NCBI RefSeq assembly: GCF_001429285.1
Contig: NZ_LMJJ01000041.1
Span: forward strand, 86,940 to 150,939
Reading direction: 5' to 3'
DNA from: Ensifer sp. Root278
GTDB lineage: Bacteria > Pseudomonadota > Alphaproteobacteria > Rhizobiales > Rhizobiaceae
DNA: 64,000 bases
Shown here: positions 1 to 9,296 of the stretch, piece by piece
Layout of the letters: each line of letters opens with the position of its first letter
How positions within the stretch are numbered: position 1 is the first letter of the stretch
Notes under the pieces: model-generated
Databases searched by the model: none
Seen by the model: the letters and a program-made list of their open reading frames with translations, nothing else
Told to the model about the DNA's origin: nothing
Translations under genes and position numbers: made by a program

Positions 1-2
1 CG

Positions 3-302
3 ACCGGACGCCAGGGCGTCTATGGCGGCTATCAGGGCTGGGTCAACCGGGCCGGACGGTTCCGCTCGCTCGGCGACGGCCAGGTGGATTTCGGCGCGGT
101 GTTTTCCAGGATGGCGGCCAATGATTTCTCCGGCTGGGCCGTGGTCGAATGGGAATGCGCGCTGAAGCATCCCGAGGATGGTGCGCGCGAGGGTGCCGAC
201 TTCGTCAAGCACCACATCATCCGCGTCACCGAAAAAGCCTTCGACGATTTCGCCGGAGCGGGCACGGACGAGGCCGCCAACCGGCGCATGCTGGGGATCT
301 GA
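3..302 (+). CDS. Sugar phosphate isomerase/epimerase, C-terminal fragment
   Basis: The reading frame is open from the left edge and ends in TGA; its start lies outside the window. The 99 visible residues include a GAVFSRMAANDFSGWAVVEW stretch and an ending with HPEDGAREGADFVKHHI. That pattern (a glutamate in VEWE at the end of a TIM-barrel strand, then a helix that closes the protein) is typical of the C-terminus of xylose-isomerase-like TIM-barrel proteins (IolE/AP endonuclease 2 family). Such enzymes usually isomerise or epimerise sugars or dehydrate inositol derivatives. A Gfo/Idh/MocA oxidoreductase follows on the same strand, a common pairing in rhizobial sugar or inositol catabolic operons. 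Substrate cannot be told from this fragment. Confidence 0.75.
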   Translation, partial: TGRQGVYGGYQGWVNRAGRFRSLGDGQVDFGAVFSRMAANDFSGWAVVEWECALKHPEDGAREGADFVKHHIIRVTEKAFDDFAGAGTDEAANRRMLGI

Positions 303-312
303 GGTAGCGTTT

Positions 313-497
313 GCCCCTCACCCTAACCCTCTCCCCGCTTGCAGGGAGAGGGGACGCGGACTGTGGCCGCGGTTGAGCCTGCAGCGCTCTCAGAGAGAGT
401 TGCTTGGGGCCTGGCGGGCGCATCCAGTCCCTTCTCCCCGCCTGCGGGGAGAAGGTGCCGGCAGGCGGATGAGGGGCGCTTCCCTCACCGCGCGGAC
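313..497. repeat. Rhizobial mosaic intergenic repeat (RIME-like), copy 1
   Basis: Two GC-rich palindromes lie in tandem. The first is the hairpin CCCTCTCCC...GGGAGAGGG (327-352). The second is CCTTCTCCCCGC...GCGGGGAGAAGG (430-455), followed by a GCCGGCAGGCGGATGAGGGG module. The same modules in the same order recur at 7713-7943. Architecture and wording match the RIME class of Rhizobiaceae intergenic mosaic elements as I know them. It sits between two co-oriented genes, so the transcript may carry the hairpins. Confidence 0.75.
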
Positions 498-556
498 GGG
501 GGGCGAAAGCCGCGACAAACAACACAACACACGAACGGAAACAGGGGAGAATCCAA

Positions 557-1738
557 ATGGCAATCGAAGGAACGAGCGAGAAGCGCGAGCGCCGCATCCG
601 GCTCGGCATGGTGGGTGGCGGCTCCGGCGCCTTTATCGGCGCGGTGCATCGCATGGCGGCACGGCTCGACGATCACTTTGAACTGGTGGCAGGCGCCTTG
701 TCGTCGACGCCGGAAAAGGCGGAAAGCTCGGGCCGCGAGCTCGGGCTCGACCCGTCGCGCGTCTATTCCGACTTCAAGCAGATGGCGATCCGCGAAGCCA
801 AGCTGAAGGACGGCATCGAGGCGGTGGCGATCGTCACGCCGAACCACGTTCACTACGCCGCTGCCAAGGAGTTTCTGAAGCGCGGCATCCACGTGATCTG
901 CGACAAGCCGCTGACCTCGACGCTTGCCGACGCCAAGAAGCTGAAGAAGGCGGCCGAGGACAGCGATGCCTTGTTCGTGCTGACGCACAACTACACCGGC
1001 TATCCGATGGTCCGCCAGGCGCGCGAGATGGTCGCCAATGGCGAGATCGGCGCGGTGCGGCTGGTGCAGATGGAATATCCGCAGGACTGGCTGACCGAAA
1101 ATATCGAGCAGTCCGGCCAGAAGCAGGCGGCCTGGCGCACCGATCCGGCGCGCTCGGGCGCCGGCGGCTCGACCGGCGATATCGGCACGCACGCCTATAA
1201 TCTCGGCGCCTTCGTCTCCGGTCTCGAACTGGAGGAGCTTTCGGCCGATCTCGACAGCTTCGTTCCTGGTCGTCAGCTCGACGACAATGCGCATGTGATG
1301 ATGCGCTTCAAGGCGAAGGACGGTGAGCGGGCCAAGGGGCTGCTCTGGTGCAGCCAGGTCGCGCCCGGCCACGAGAACGGCCTGATGGTGCGCGTCTACG
1401 GCACCAAGGGCGGGCTCGAATGGACGCAGAAGGACCCGAACTATCTCTGGCACACGCCGTTCGGCGAGCCGAAGCGACTGCTCACCCGGGCGGGTGCCGG
1501 GGCGGGTGCTGCGGCAAACCGCGTCAGCCGGATTCCGTCCGGTCATCCGGAAGGTTACCTCGAAGGCTTTGCCAATATCTACACGGAAGCGGCGCGCGCC
1601 ATCTTCGCCAAGCGCAAGGGCGAGAAGGTCGATGCCGCCGTCACCTACCCGACCATCGATGACGGCATGAAGGGCATGGTCTTCGTCGACGCTTGCGTCC
1701 AGTCATCCAAACGAAATGGTGCGTGGGTAAAGGTGTAG
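557..1738 (+). CDS. Gfo/Idh/MocA family NAD(P)-dependent oxidoreductase
   Basis: A 393-residue protein of usual family length. The N-terminal Rossmann segment has a glycine-rich dinucleotide loop (GMVGGGSGAFIG, about residues 17-28). The conserved EKP-type motif appears as DKP with Lys117, and the catalytic-region histidine is in GDIGTHAYN (His212). The rest is the alpha/beta GFO_IDH_MocA C-terminal domain. These enzymes oxidise a sugar or inositol hydroxyl in the cytoplasm. The start is supported by an AGGGGAGA ribosome-binding site 6 bases upstream. The gene follows a sugar isomerase-like gene on the same strand and precedes a beta-glucosidase, suggesting a sugar catabolic locus. The substrate is not determined. 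Confidence 0.85.
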   Translation: MAIEGTSEKRERRIRLGMVGGGSGAFIGAVHRMAARLDDHFELVAGALSSTPEKAESSGRELGLDPSRVYSDFKQMAIREAKLKDGIEAVAIVTPNHVHYAAAKEFLKRGIHVICDKPLTSTLADAKKLKKAAEDSDALFVLTHNYTGYPMVRQAREMVANGEIGAVRLVQMEYPQDWLTENIEQSGQKQAAWRTDPARSGAGGSTGDIGTHAYNLGAFVSGLELEELSADLDSFVPGRQLDDNAHVMMRFKAKDGERAKGLLWCSQVAPGHENGLMVRVYGTKGGLEWTQKDPNYLWHTPFGEPKRLLTRAGAGAGAAANRVSRIPSGHPEGYLEGFANIYTEAARAIFAKRKGEKVDAAVTYPTIDDGMKGMVFVDACVQSSKRNGAWVKV

Positions 1739-1757
1739 CGGAGCACAAGAACCGGCG

Positions 1758-1784
1758 AAAGGGCGGGGCATTCCCGCCCTTTTT
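1758..1784 (+). terminator. Rho-independent terminator after the Gfo/Idh/MocA gene
   Basis: AAAGGGCGGG, a GCATT loop and CCCGCCCTTTTT form a GC-rich stem with a T run, beginning about 20 bases after the stop. It separates this transcript from the beta-glucosidase gene. A TTGACA hexamer just downstream (1791-1796) could be the -35 element of that gene, but I see no good -10 partner. Confidence 0.85.
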
Positions 1785-1886
1785 CGCGAGTTGACATTTG
1801 CCAACACGGCTTTAGGTCGGCCGCGAAACAAAAGAAAGCAACATGGTCCCGTTTCCGGCGGGGCCGGAACAAGACGAGGCAGAGAG

Positions 1887-3254
1887 ATGACCGATCCCAA
1901 GATCCTGGCCCAGCGCTTCCCGGGCGACTTCGTATTCGGGGTGGCGACCGCCTCCTTCCAGATCGAAGGTGCCACCAAGGCCGATGGGCGGAAGCCGTCG
2001 ATCTGGGACGCGTTTTCCAACATGCCGGGCCGTGTCTTCGGGCGGCACAATGGCGATGTCGCCTGCGACCACTACAACCGGCTGGACGAGGATCTGGACC
2101 TGATCAAGAGCCTCGGCGTCGAGGCTTACCGCTTCTCGATCGCCTGGCCGCGCATCATTCCGGAAGGCACCGGCCCGATCAACGAAAAGGGGCTCGATTT
2201 CTACGACCGTCTCGTCGACGGGCTTAAGGCCCGCAACATTAGGGCATTCGCCACGCTCTACCATTGGGATCTGCCGCTGGCGCTGATGGGCGAGGGAGGC
2301 TGGACGGCGCGCACGACGGCCTACGCCTTCCAGCGTTACGCCAAGACGGTGATCGCCCGTCTCGGCGATCGTCTCGACGCGGTTGCGACCTTCAACGAGC
2401 CGTGGTGTTCGGTGTGGCTGAGCCATCTCTACGGCATCCATGCGCCGGGCGAGCGCAACATGGATGCAGCCCTTCACGCGCTGCACTTCACCAATCTGGC
2501 GCACGGGCTCGGCGTCGATGCCATCCGCTCGGAGCGGCCGAACCTGCCTGCCGGCATCGTCATCAATGCGCACTCCGTGTATCCCGGCAGCGACCGCAAG
2601 GCCGACATGGCAGCGGCCGAACGGGCCTTCGACTTCCACAATGGTGTCTTCTTCGGCCCCATCTTTAGAGGCGAATACCCCGAGAGCTTCATGAGCGCGC
2701 TCGGCCACCGCATGCCCACGATCGAAGACGGCGACATGGAGACGATCTCCCGGCCGCTCGACTGGTGGGGGCTCAACTACTACACGCCGATGCGGGTCAG
2801 CGCCGACCCGGCGAAGAGTGCGGAGTACCCGGCGACGATCAACGCCAAGGCGGTGAGCGAGACCAAGACGGATATCGGCTGGGAGGTCTACGCACCGGCG
2901 CTCGGTAGCCTGGTCAGGACGCTCAACGCGACCTACCAGCTGCCCGACTGCTACATCACCGAGAGCGGCGCCTGCTACAACATGGGTGTCGAAAACGGCA
3001 TCGTCGACGACCAGCCGCGACTCGACTACATCGCCGACCATCTGTCTGTCACGGCCGACCTGATTGCCGAGGGTTACCCGATGCGCGGCTACTTCGCCTG
3101 GAGCCTGATGGACAATTTCGAATGGGCCGAAGGCTACAAGATGCGTTTCGGCATCGTCCATGTCGACTACGATACCCAGGTGCGCACCATCAAGAAGAGC
3201 GGTCACTGGTACCAGGCGCTCGCCGAAGAGTTCCCGAAGGGCAACCACGCCTGA
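1887..3254 (+). CDS. Beta-glucosidase, glycoside hydrolase family 1
   Basis: A 455-residue GH1 TIM-barrel enzyme that hydrolyses beta-linked glucosides (or galactosides/fucosides) by the retaining mechanism. The N-terminal FVFGVATASFQIEG signature is present. The acid/base Glu171 is in TFNEPWC and the nucleophile Glu359 is in YITESGACYN. The usual family motif is ITENG, so Asn is replaced by Ser here. No signal peptide is seen, so it acts in the cytoplasm. The frame extends upstream to a TTG at 1791, but the ATG at 1887 has AGGCAGAGAG just before it and gives the normal family N-terminus. It is convergent with the epimerase gene. Confidence 0.93.
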   Translation: MTDPKILAQRFPGDFVFGVATASFQIEGATKADGRKPSIWDAFSNMPGRVFGRHNGDVACDHYNRLDEDLDLIKSLGVEAYRFSIAWPRIIPEGTGPINEKGLDFYDRLVDGLKARNIRAFATLYHWDLPLALMGEGGWTARTTAYAFQRYAKTVIARLGDRLDAVATFNEPWCSVWLSHLYGIHAPGERNMDAALHALHFTNLAHGLGVDAIRSERPNLPAGIVINAHSVYPGSDRKADMAAAERAFDFHNGVFFGPIFRGEYPESFMSALGHRMPTIEDGDMETISRPLDWWGLNYYTPMRVSADPAKSAEYPATINAKAVSETKTDIGWEVYAPALGSLVRTLNATYQLPDCYITESGACYNMGVENGIVDDQPRLDYIADHLSVTADLIAEGYPMRGYFAWSLMDNFEWAEGYKMRFGIVHVDYDTQVRTIKKSGHWYQALAEEFPKGNHA

Positions 3255-3344
3255 CAATTGGGCGCGTGGTTTCAGCCGACCCGCATCAAGCATAACTCCG
3301 GGACGAACGCGAAACGGTTCTCCCGGATTTGCGTTACCCCAAGA

Positions 3345-4214
3345 TCACCACCGGACCGGCAGGACCTCGAGGCTCTGCCGGTCGAGCTGGGCCAGCACTT
3401 CCTTGAAACCGTAGCGCGGCTTCCAATCGAGCTTCTCGATTGCGGCGCTCGGGTCGTAGACCCGGTCGATCGTGGCGGGCAGCGGCCAGCCGCGATCCGC
3501 AAAAGCCTGCGACAGTTTTGGCGCGCGTTCGCGCAACAGGCTTGCGGCGTCCTCTGCCAGACGGCGGCAATCGGTCGGAAGCAGCGGCGTTTCGCCAGAG
3601 ATGATGTAACGCTGGAAGAAAGGGCCGCCGTTGTCGAGTGCCGCCGCATGCGCCGCCGCAACGTCGCGCACATCGATGCCACGGTGCAAGCGATAGCTCG
3701 CGACGCGGTCGGCCGCCTCCGGGAAACAGCGCGACATGCGCAATACCCGCACATGCAGGGCACGGTCGGCGGCATTTTCAAGTAGGGCTTCGGCCGCAAG
3801 CTTGGTGTGGTGATAAATGGTGTGCGGCTTTGGCGGTGTCTCCTCGGTGATCCAGGCGCAGCCTCCGGCGGTGACCGCGTGGCCGTAAAGAGCCGTCGTG
3901 CTGGTAAAGACGATACGGCCGACACCCGTCGCCTGGGCGGCAGCGATCACCAGATGCGTGCCCATCACATTGACGCGTTCGAATTCCTGGTCGGCGAGCA
4001 TGTCCACATGCGGCGCATGCAGTGCTGCCGTATGGATCACGGCATCCGCCCCCTCCATGGCCCGCTCCAGCAATTCGCCGTCGACGAGATCGCCAACTAT
4101 CGCGGTCGTGCCGAAAGGCGTGCGGTCGATGCCGATGACATCATGGTCTGCGGCGAGCGCGTTATAGATCGCCCGGCCGATGCGGCCCGAGCTTCCGGTC
4201 AAGACGATGCGCAT
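3345..4214 (-). CDS. NAD-dependent epimerase/dehydratase (extended SDR)
   Basis: A 289-residue extended short-chain dehydrogenase. It begins with the NAD-binding loop TGSSGRIG (residues 6-13). It has the FTSTTALYG strand with catalytic Ser/Thr and the catalytic pair Tyr134-xxx-Lys138 (YHHTK). Such proteins change the stereochemistry of nucleotide-activated or free sugars; the small size resembles uronate dehydrogenase or UDP-glucose 4-epimerase-like members. The gene runs towards the beta-glucosidase gene, 90 bases away, and starts divergently from metNIQ. Exact substrate is unknown. Confidence 0.83.
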   Translation of the reverse strand: MRIVLTGSSGRIGRAIYNALAADHDVIGIDRTPFGTTAIVGDLVDGELLERAMEGADAVIHTAALHAPHVDMLADQEFERVNVMGTHLVIAAAQATGVGRIVFTSTTALYGHAVTAGGCAWITEETPPKPHTIYHHTKLAAEALLENAADRALHVRVLRMSRCFPEAADRVASYRLHRGIDVRDVAAAHAAALDNGGPFFQRYIISGETPLLPTDCRRLAEDAASLLRERAPKLSQAFADRGWPLPATIDRVYDPSAAIEKLDWKPRYGFKEVLAQLDRQSLEVLPVRW

Positions 4215-4627
4215 TTCTTACCTCGTAACCCTGTTCCTGCCCGTTAGCATGAAATGCGGTCGGGTGCAGTCCGTTCAAACAAGGATTTCCAAGATGGCGA
4301 TCTGCGGGATGCGGCACCCAGTGCAGCAAAAGAGCATGGTTTTGCCGATCTCATTCCTATTGCGGAAAATCATGTCTGTGAAATCCAGCGGCAGTTCTCC
4401 ATAAGAGCGGTAGATTATGTCGCATGCGGGCCATGCGGCGCCAAAGTTGAACTGACTGGTTTCTTGATGCTAGAGAAGTGCTCCCTGTTCCGAATGCGTT
4501 GTCGAATGTCGGCCTGACCGGACGCGCCTTCCATCCCGACTTTGCCGGGATCACGAGTTTTGAACATCCGAGAGCACCTAATGTATCCGCACATTCCGAC
4601 TGCGCCTCTTTCGGGGATCTCCGAACG
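4215..4627. other. 413-base divergent intergenic region upstream of metN
   Basis: This lies between the divergent starts of the epimerase and metN and should hold both promoters. I looked for a SAM-II or similar methionine-responsive riboswitch and could not recognise one. A short hairpin ATCCCG-ACTTTGC-CGGGAT occurs at 4533-4551, about 75 bases before metN. No convincing small gene is present; the metN frame is open back to 4478, but that part looks non-family. Confidence 0.5.
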
Positions 4628-5710
4628 ATGAGCGTTTCCGCCTTGAAAGCCACGTCACCGGCTGACGCAGCCGTCGTCTTCGACGGCGTTTCCAAGCATT
4701 TCCCCGCCTCCGGCCAAAGCGGCGCCTTCACCGCGCTCGACAACGTCTCGCTGACGGTCGATCGCGGTTCAATCACCGGCATTATCGGTCGTTCCGGCGC
4801 CGGCAAATCGACGCTGATCCGGCTGGTCAACGGGTTGGAGAAGCCGAGCAGCGGCAAGGTGCTGGTCGACGGCGTCGATGTCGGCGGGCTCGACGAGGCG
4901 GCGCTGCGCACGCTTCGCCGCAACGTCGGCATGATTTTCCAGCACTTCAACCTGCTCTCCTCGCGCACCGTGTTCGGCAATATCGCGCTGCCGCTCGAGA
5001 TATCAGGCATGGACAAACGCGCCATTGAACAGCGCGTCCGGCCGCTGCTCGATCTCGTCGGCCTTGCCGACAAACACGGGCGTTACCCGGCCGAACTTTC
5101 CGGCGGGCAGAAGCAGCGCATCGGCATCGCCCGCGCGCTTGCGACGGAGCCGAAGCTGCTACTTTCCGACGAGGCGACCTCCGCCCTCGACCCGGAGACG
5201 ACACAGTCGATCCTCGAATTGTTGAAGCGCATCAACGCCGAGCTTGGCCTGACCGTGCTGCTCATCACCCATGAGATGGAAGTGGTGAAGGCGGTGACCT
5301 CGGACGTCGCCGTCATCGACCACGGCCGCATCGTCGAGCGCGGTCATACCTTCGACGTCTTCACCCATCCGAAGCACGAGACGACGCGGGCGCTGCTTTC
5401 GGGCCTGCCGGGCTCCAAGCTTCCGGACGCGGTGGCCCGGGCGCTCAAAGCCCAGCCCGCACCTGGAGACCGTGCCGTCGTGCGGCTCACCTTCTTTGGT
5501 GCGGCGGCCGAAAGGCCGCTGATCTCACAGCTGATCAAGTCTGTCGGCGCCGAGGTCAACATCATCGCCGGAACGATCGACGAAATCGGCGGCGCGCCCT
5601 ATGGCTCGCTGGTCGTCGCCTATGGCGCGGATGCCGAGACGTCCGGGCGCGCCGAACGCTTCTTTGCCGAAAACGGTCTGGTCACGGAGGTGCTCGGTTA
5701 TGTCGCCTGA
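4628..5710 (+). CDS. metN: Methionine ABC transporter ATP-binding protein MetN
   Basis: A 360-residue ATPase of the MetNIQ importer (methionine uptake, methionine/alanine family). Walker A is GRSGAGKS (residues 54-61), the signature is LSGGQKQR, and Walker B is LLLSDEAT followed by the SALDPET D-loop. After the ATPase come about 80 residues matching the C-terminal NIL/ACT-like domain. In E. coli this domain binds methionine and trans-inhibits transport. Start at 4628 gives the family N-terminus; an earlier in-frame start at 4478 adds 50 unlikely residues. The 3' end overlaps metI by 11 bases, so the two are translationally coupled. Confidence 0.93.
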   Translation: MSVSALKATSPADAAVVFDGVSKHFPASGQSGAFTALDNVSLTVDRGSITGIIGRSGAGKSTLIRLVNGLEKPSSGKVLVDGVDVGGLDEAALRTLRRNVGMIFQHFNLLSSRTVFGNIALPLEISGMDKRAIEQRVRPLLDLVGLADKHGRYPAELSGGQKQRIGIARALATEPKLLLSDEATSALDPETTQSILELLKRINAELGLTVLLITHEMEVVKAVTSDVAVIDHGRIVERGHTFDVFTHPKHETTRALLSGLPGSKLPDAVARALKAQPAPGDRAVVRLTFFGAAAERPLISQLIKSVGAEVNIIAGTIDEIGGAPYGSLVVAYGADAETSGRAERFFAENGLVTEVLGYVA

Positions 5711-6365
5711 TATTCTCCTGCGCATTGGCGGCGCCACCGTCGACACCATCTACATGGTCGCCGTCGCCGGCCTGATCGGCTCGCTGATCGGCCTGCCGAT
5801 CGGCATCTTTCTCGCGACCAGCGGCAAGGGCGAACTCTTCCCGGCGCCGACGCTGAACCGCATCGTCGGGCTGATCGTCAACGCCACGCGCTCGACGCCG
5901 TTCATCATCCTGGTCGTCGCCATCATTCCCTTCACTCGGCTTCTCACAGGCACTTCGATCGGTACCAAGGCGGCGATCGTGCCCTTGACCATTGCGACGA
6001 TCCCCTTCGTCGCGCGTCTGGTGGAGGCGGCGATCCGCGAGATCGACAAGGGTCTGATCGAGGCGGCGCGCGCCATGGGCGCGACCCCGATGCAGATCGT
6101 CTTCAAGGTGCTGCTGGCGGAGGCGCGGCCGGCGCTGACCTTGGCACTGACGATGACCGCCGTCAGTCTCATCGGCTATTCGGCGATGGTCGGCGCCGTC
6201 GGCGGTGGCGGGCTCGGCGACCTCGGCATTCGCTACGGCTACCAGCGCTTCATGCCCGACGTGATGCTGGTCGTCGTCATCGTGCTGATCGTGCTGGTGC
6301 AGCTCGTCCAGAGCGCCGGCGACGGCCTGGCGCGGCGCTTCGACAAGAAAAACCGCAAGACCTGA
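5700..6365 (+). CDS. metI: Methionine ABC transporter permease MetI
   Basis: A 221-residue inner-membrane permease with about five hydrophobic segments. It has the EAA-type coupling loop ([19 protein letters not shown]), which docks on MetN. The ATG at 5700 lies inside the end of metN (11-base overlap), the usual arrangement. An upstream in-frame start at 5601 would be inside metN coding sequence and adds non-membrane residues, so it is not chosen. It is followed after 38 bases by metQ. Length and topology fit the MetI family. Confidence 0.92.
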   Translation: MSPDILLRIGGATVDTIYMVAVAGLIGSLIGLPIGIFLATSGKGELFPAPTLNRIVGLIVNATRSTPFIILVVAIIPFTRLLTGTSIGTKAAIVPLTIATIPFVARLVEAAIREIDKGLIEAARAMGATPMQIVFKVLLAEARPALTLALTMTAVSLIGYSAMVGAVGGGGLGDLGIRYGYQRFMPDVMLVVVIVLIVLVQLVQSAGDGLARRFDKKNRKT

Positions 6366-6403
6366 TTTCCTCCCAAGACTTGAACGTGAACAAGGAGACA
6401 TCC

Positions 6404-7180
6404 ATGAAGAAGCTCATCATCGCGGCAGCGATTGCCGTTCTCACCGCCGGCACGGCGCTTGCCGAAACCATCAAGGTCGGCGTCACGCCGGGCGAACATG
6501 CCCAGATCATGGAGAAGGTGAAGGAAGTCGCGGCACCCAAGGGCCTCGACATCGAGATTCTCGAATTCTCCGACTACGTCGTTCCGAACCAGGCTCTGGC
6601 CGATGGCGATCTCAACGCCAACTCGTTCCAGCACCAGCCCTATCTCGACAACCAGATCGCCGATCGCGGCTTCGAGATCGTCAGCGTCGGCACCACGATT
6701 ACCACGCCGATGGGTGTCTATTCGCAGAAGGTGAAGAGCCTCGACGAACTCCAGGACGGCGCGACGATCGCCATCCCGAACGACCCGACCAATGGCGGCC
6801 GCGCGCTGCTGGTTCTCGCCTCCAAGGGCCTGATCAAGGTCAAGGAAGAGGCCGGCCTGAAGGTCACGCCTGCCGACATCACCGAGAACCCGAAGAACAT
6901 CACCTTCGCCGAGCTTGATGCCGCCCAGCTGCCGCGCTCGCTGCAGGACGTCGATGCGGCCGTCATCAACACCAACTACGCGATGGAAGCCGGCCTGCAC
7001 CCGAAGAAAGACGCGATCGCGATCGAAGGCGAGAAGTCGCCCTATGCCAACGTCATCGCCGTGCGCAAGGCCGACAAGGATGCGCCGTGGGTGAAGACGC
7101 TGGTCGAATCCTACCACGACGAAAAGGTGAAGGCCTTCATCAACGACACCTTCAAGGGCGCGCTGATCCCGAGCTGGTAA
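6404..7180 (+). CDS. metQ: Methionine-binding protein MetQ/NlpA family
   Basis: A 258-residue periplasmic substrate-binding protein. The signal peptide is MKKLIIAAAIAVLTAGTALA, then ETIKVGVTPGEHAQIMEKVKE, the NlpA family start. Unlike E. coli MetQ, there is no lipobox cysteine: the cleavage site is a plain ALA-E, so a soluble periplasmic protein is predicted. The start has an AAGGAGA ribosome-binding site about 8 bases upstream. The protein delivers D- or L-methionine (or a related thioether) to MetNI. A strong terminator follows. Confidence 0.92.
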   Translation: MKKLIIAAAIAVLTAGTALAETIKVGVTPGEHAQIMEKVKEVAAPKGLDIEILEFSDYVVPNQALADGDLNANSFQHQPYLDNQIADRGFEIVSVGTTITTPMGVYSQKVKSLDELQDGATIAIPNDPTNGGRALLVLASKGLIKVKEEAGLKVTPADITENPKNITFAELDAAQLPRSLQDVDAAVINTNYAMEAGLHPKKDAIAIEGEKSPYANVIAVRKADKDAPWVKTLVESYHDEKVKAFINDTFKGALIPSW

Positions 7181-7204
7181 GCTTCTCTATCTGATCGAAA
7201 CAGC

Positions 7205-7236
7205 AACCGCGCGCCGCATTCCGGCGCGCGGTTTTG
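7205..7236 (+). terminator. Rho-independent terminator of metNIQ
   Basis: ACCGCGCGCC, a GCATTC loop and GGCGCGCGGTTTT form a ten-pair GC stem with a short T run, 25 bases after the metQ stop. Confidence 0.88.
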
Positions 7237-7291
7237 CTTTGATCGTGCGTTCCGCGCGGTTATCCTCCCGACGCTTCGAGGAGGAGACGAC

Positions 7292-7699
7292 ATGAGTGTG
7301 ATGAAAGGCGGCTGTCTCTGCGGCGCAATCCGCTACGAGGCGAAGGGGCAACCCCTCTATTCCGGGTTCTGCCATTGCCGCGATTGCCAGCGCACCACCG
7401 GAACCGGCCATTGCTGCTACATGATCTTCGATCGCGCGAACGTGGTAATGTCAGGCACCTGCCGCGGTTACGAGACACGCGCCGAAAACGGCAATGTGTC
7501 GGTCCGCTATTTCTGCGAAACCTGCGGCAGCCAGGTCTTCGGCTCAGGCCCGCCAGGGGATCCACGCGTGTCGATCTATGCCGGCACGCTCGACGATCCC
7601 TCAGTGTTCCAGCCGACCGATGCGATATTCACCCGCAGCCGGCATGAATGGGACCGCAGCGCGTTGGCGCTGGATGAATGCGAGGCGCTGCCGGGGTAG
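7292..7699 (+). CDS. GFA (glutathione-dependent formaldehyde-activating/CENP-V) family protein
   Basis: A 135-residue zinc-binding protein of the GFA fold. Conserved cysteine motifs are GGCLCGAIRYEA near the N-terminus, CHCRDCQR (about residues 28-35) and CETCGSQVF (about residues 72-80). The named member Gfa binds glutathione and formaldehyde, but most homologues have no proven activity. A GAGGAG ribosome-binding site precedes the ATG at 7292. It is monocistronic, and its 3' region is a RIME-like repeat shared with the convergent trhO gene. Confidence 0.88.
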   Translation: MSVMKGGCLCGAIRYEAKGQPLYSGFCHCRDCQRTTGTGHCCYMIFDRANVVMSGTCRGYETRAENGNVSVRYFCETCGSQVFGSGPPGDPRVSIYAGTLDDPSVFQPTDAIFTRSRHEWDRSALALDECEALPG

Positions 7700-7712
7700 C
7701 TGCAGCAGCAGG

Positions 7713-7943
7713 TTTGCCCCTCACCCTAGCCCTCTCCCCGCAGGCGGGGCGAGGGGACGTGCCCGACAGCGGCCGTCGTGCTGGAACCTTCGCTGCCGGT
7801 CGGGACCTGCTTGAAAGCGGCGGCCCAAATGCCGGAGCCTGATCTGTGATGAGACGGCGCCAGATCTCCCTTCGCCCGCTTGCGGGGAGAAGGTGCCGGC
7901 AGGCGGATGAGGGGCCTCCCTCACCGCGCGGATGAGGGGCGAA
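7713..7943. repeat. Rhizobial mosaic intergenic repeat (RIME-like), copy 2
   Basis: The same modules occur as at 313-497: TTTGCCCCTCACCCTAGCCC, a CTCTCCCC...GGCGAGGGG palindrome, a unique spacer, a CTTCGCCCGC...GCGGGGAGAAGG palindrome, and GCCGGCAGGCGGATGAGGGG. It fills the whole gap between the convergent GFA and trhO genes and ends about 9 bases from the trhO stop. Its hairpins may act as a bidirectional transcript end. Confidence 0.8.
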
Positions 7944-7951
7944 ACCGCCGT

Positions 7952-8908
7952 TCAGCTTCCGAGGTGGCGTTCGCCGCGCTTCTTCGCAAGCTCGATCTGC
8001 TTCTGGCGCTGGCGGTAGCGTTCGCGGTCCTCGTCTGTGCGGACCTCGTAGCAATGAATGCAGGAAACGCCGTCCTCGTGGTGCGGCGAGAGGAGATCGG
8101 CCTTGGTCAGCGGCTGGCGGCAGGCATGGCAGAGCGTGTGCTCGCCTTCTTCCAGACCATGGGTAACGGAGACGCGATCGTCGAAGACGAAGCAGGCGCC
8201 CTCCCAGAGGCTCTCTTCCTGCGGCACTTCCTCGAGATACTTCAGGATGCCGCCCTTGAGGTGGTAGACCTCGTCGAAGCCCTGTTCCTTCATGAAGGCG
8301 GTCGCCTTCTCGCAGCGGATGCCGCCGGTGCAGTACATGGCGATCTTCGGCTTGTTGTGCAGGCCGGTGTGGTTGCGCACCCAGTCCGGGAACTCGCGGA
8401 AGGTCTTGGTCTGCGGATCGACCGCGCCCTTGAAGATGCCGATCGCCGTCTCGTAGTCGTTTCGCGTGTCGATGACGATCGTCTCGGGATCGGAGATCAG
8501 CGCGTTCCAGTCTTTCGCATCGACGTAGGTACCAACGATCTTGTTGGGGTCGATGTTCTCGACACCCATGGTGACGATTTCCTTTTTCAGCCGCACCTTC
8601 ATGCGCAGAAACGGCATCGAGGACGCGCGGCTTTCCTTGTGCTCCAATGCGACAAGCTCCGGCTGCGCGCGCAGGAAGGCAAGCACCGTGGCGATGCCGG
8701 CATCCGTGCCGGCGATCGTGCCGTTGATGCCCTCATGGGCGATGAGCAATGTGCCCTTGACGCCGTTCTCGTCGCAGACGGCCTGCAGCGGTTCGCGGAA
8801 TTCGGCGAAGCGCGGGAAGCTTGCGAAATGATAGAGCGCGGCGACCAGAAACTGGCCGTGGGTCTCACCATGGGTCTCAGGGCGCGGGGTGGTGGAAATG
8901 TCGGTCAT
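7952..8908 (-). CDS. trhO: tRNA uridine(34) hydroxylase TrhO (YceA, rhodanese family)
   Basis: A 318-residue rhodanese-related protein. It has the UPF0176 N-terminal domain ([10 protein letters not shown]), then a rhodanese domain with [12 protein letters not shown]. Cys193 and Cys199 flank the glycine loop, Cys193 being the expected active-site residue. A cysteine-rich C-terminus follows (CHACRQPL...CIHC). TrhO/YceA proteins install 5-hydroxyuridine at position 34 of certain tRNAs using oxygen and prephenate-independent chemistry. Start at 8908 gives the family N-terminus; 26 extra upstream residues to 8986 have no family character. The 3' end abuts a RIME-like repeat. Confidence 0.9.
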   Translation of the reverse strand: MTDISTTPRPETHGETHGQFLVAALYHFASFPRFAEFREPLQAVCDENGVKGTLLIAHEGINGTIAGTDAGIATVLAFLRAQPELVALEHKESRASSMPFLRMKVRLKKEIVTMGVENIDPNKIVGTYVDAKDWNALISDPETIVIDTRNDYETAIGIFKGAVDPQTKTFREFPDWVRNHTGLHNKPKIAMYCTGGIRCEKATAFMKEQGFDEVYHLKGGILKYLEEVPQEESLWEGACFVFDDRVSVTHGLEEGEHTLCHACRQPLTKADLLSPHHEDGVSCIHCYEVRTDEDRERYRQRQKQIELAKKRGERHLGS

Positions 8909-9296
8909 GGCCGGTGCAAATACAGCTTTCGCGCCGCAAGCGCAATCGTGGCGGGCGAGAGGGGGCACTCTGTCGCTGCAGGTCACGATGAAACGAGTTG
9001 AATGAACCGGCGGGAAACCGCAGGCGGGATCGCATCGCGTCTTGGTTCCGCATCATGTTCAAGAAACAATTGGATGCTAATATGCAACTCAAAAGGGTGG
9101 AGGCGCGATTTAGGAATTGCGCGAGCGCCGCTGCTGTTTGCGAGATCAATGCGCGAGAGAGCGGGACCGCCAGCTGGGAGGAGACGCAGATCACTTGGGG
9201 CCCTGAGCCATGCAAACCTAAGGTGCGTAACAATGAAGACTCCTGCGCCAGGGTACACGCAGGCAGATCCCCCGATCCTATCCGAATGCCGCTGGC
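8909..9296. other. 388-base divergent intergenic stretch with no convincing gene
   Basis: It lies between the trhO start and the DUF3592 start. Several short overlapping open frames occur on both strands, but none has a credible ribosome-binding site, domain or codon pattern. The sequence looks less GC-rich and less codon-biased than its neighbours, which could mean a decayed gene or acquired DNA. Promoters for both flanking genes should be here. Confidence 0.45.

Noticed and set aside
1791-1887. TTG at 1791 as the beta-glucosidase start.
   Set aside because: It would add 32 residues without family similarity; the ATG at 1887 has an AG-rich ribosome-binding site and gives the GH1 N-terminus.
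4215-4627. SAM-II riboswitch upstream of metN.
   Set aside because: I looked for the conserved SAM-II core words and did not find them; a covariance search would be needed to rule out other methionine RNA classes.
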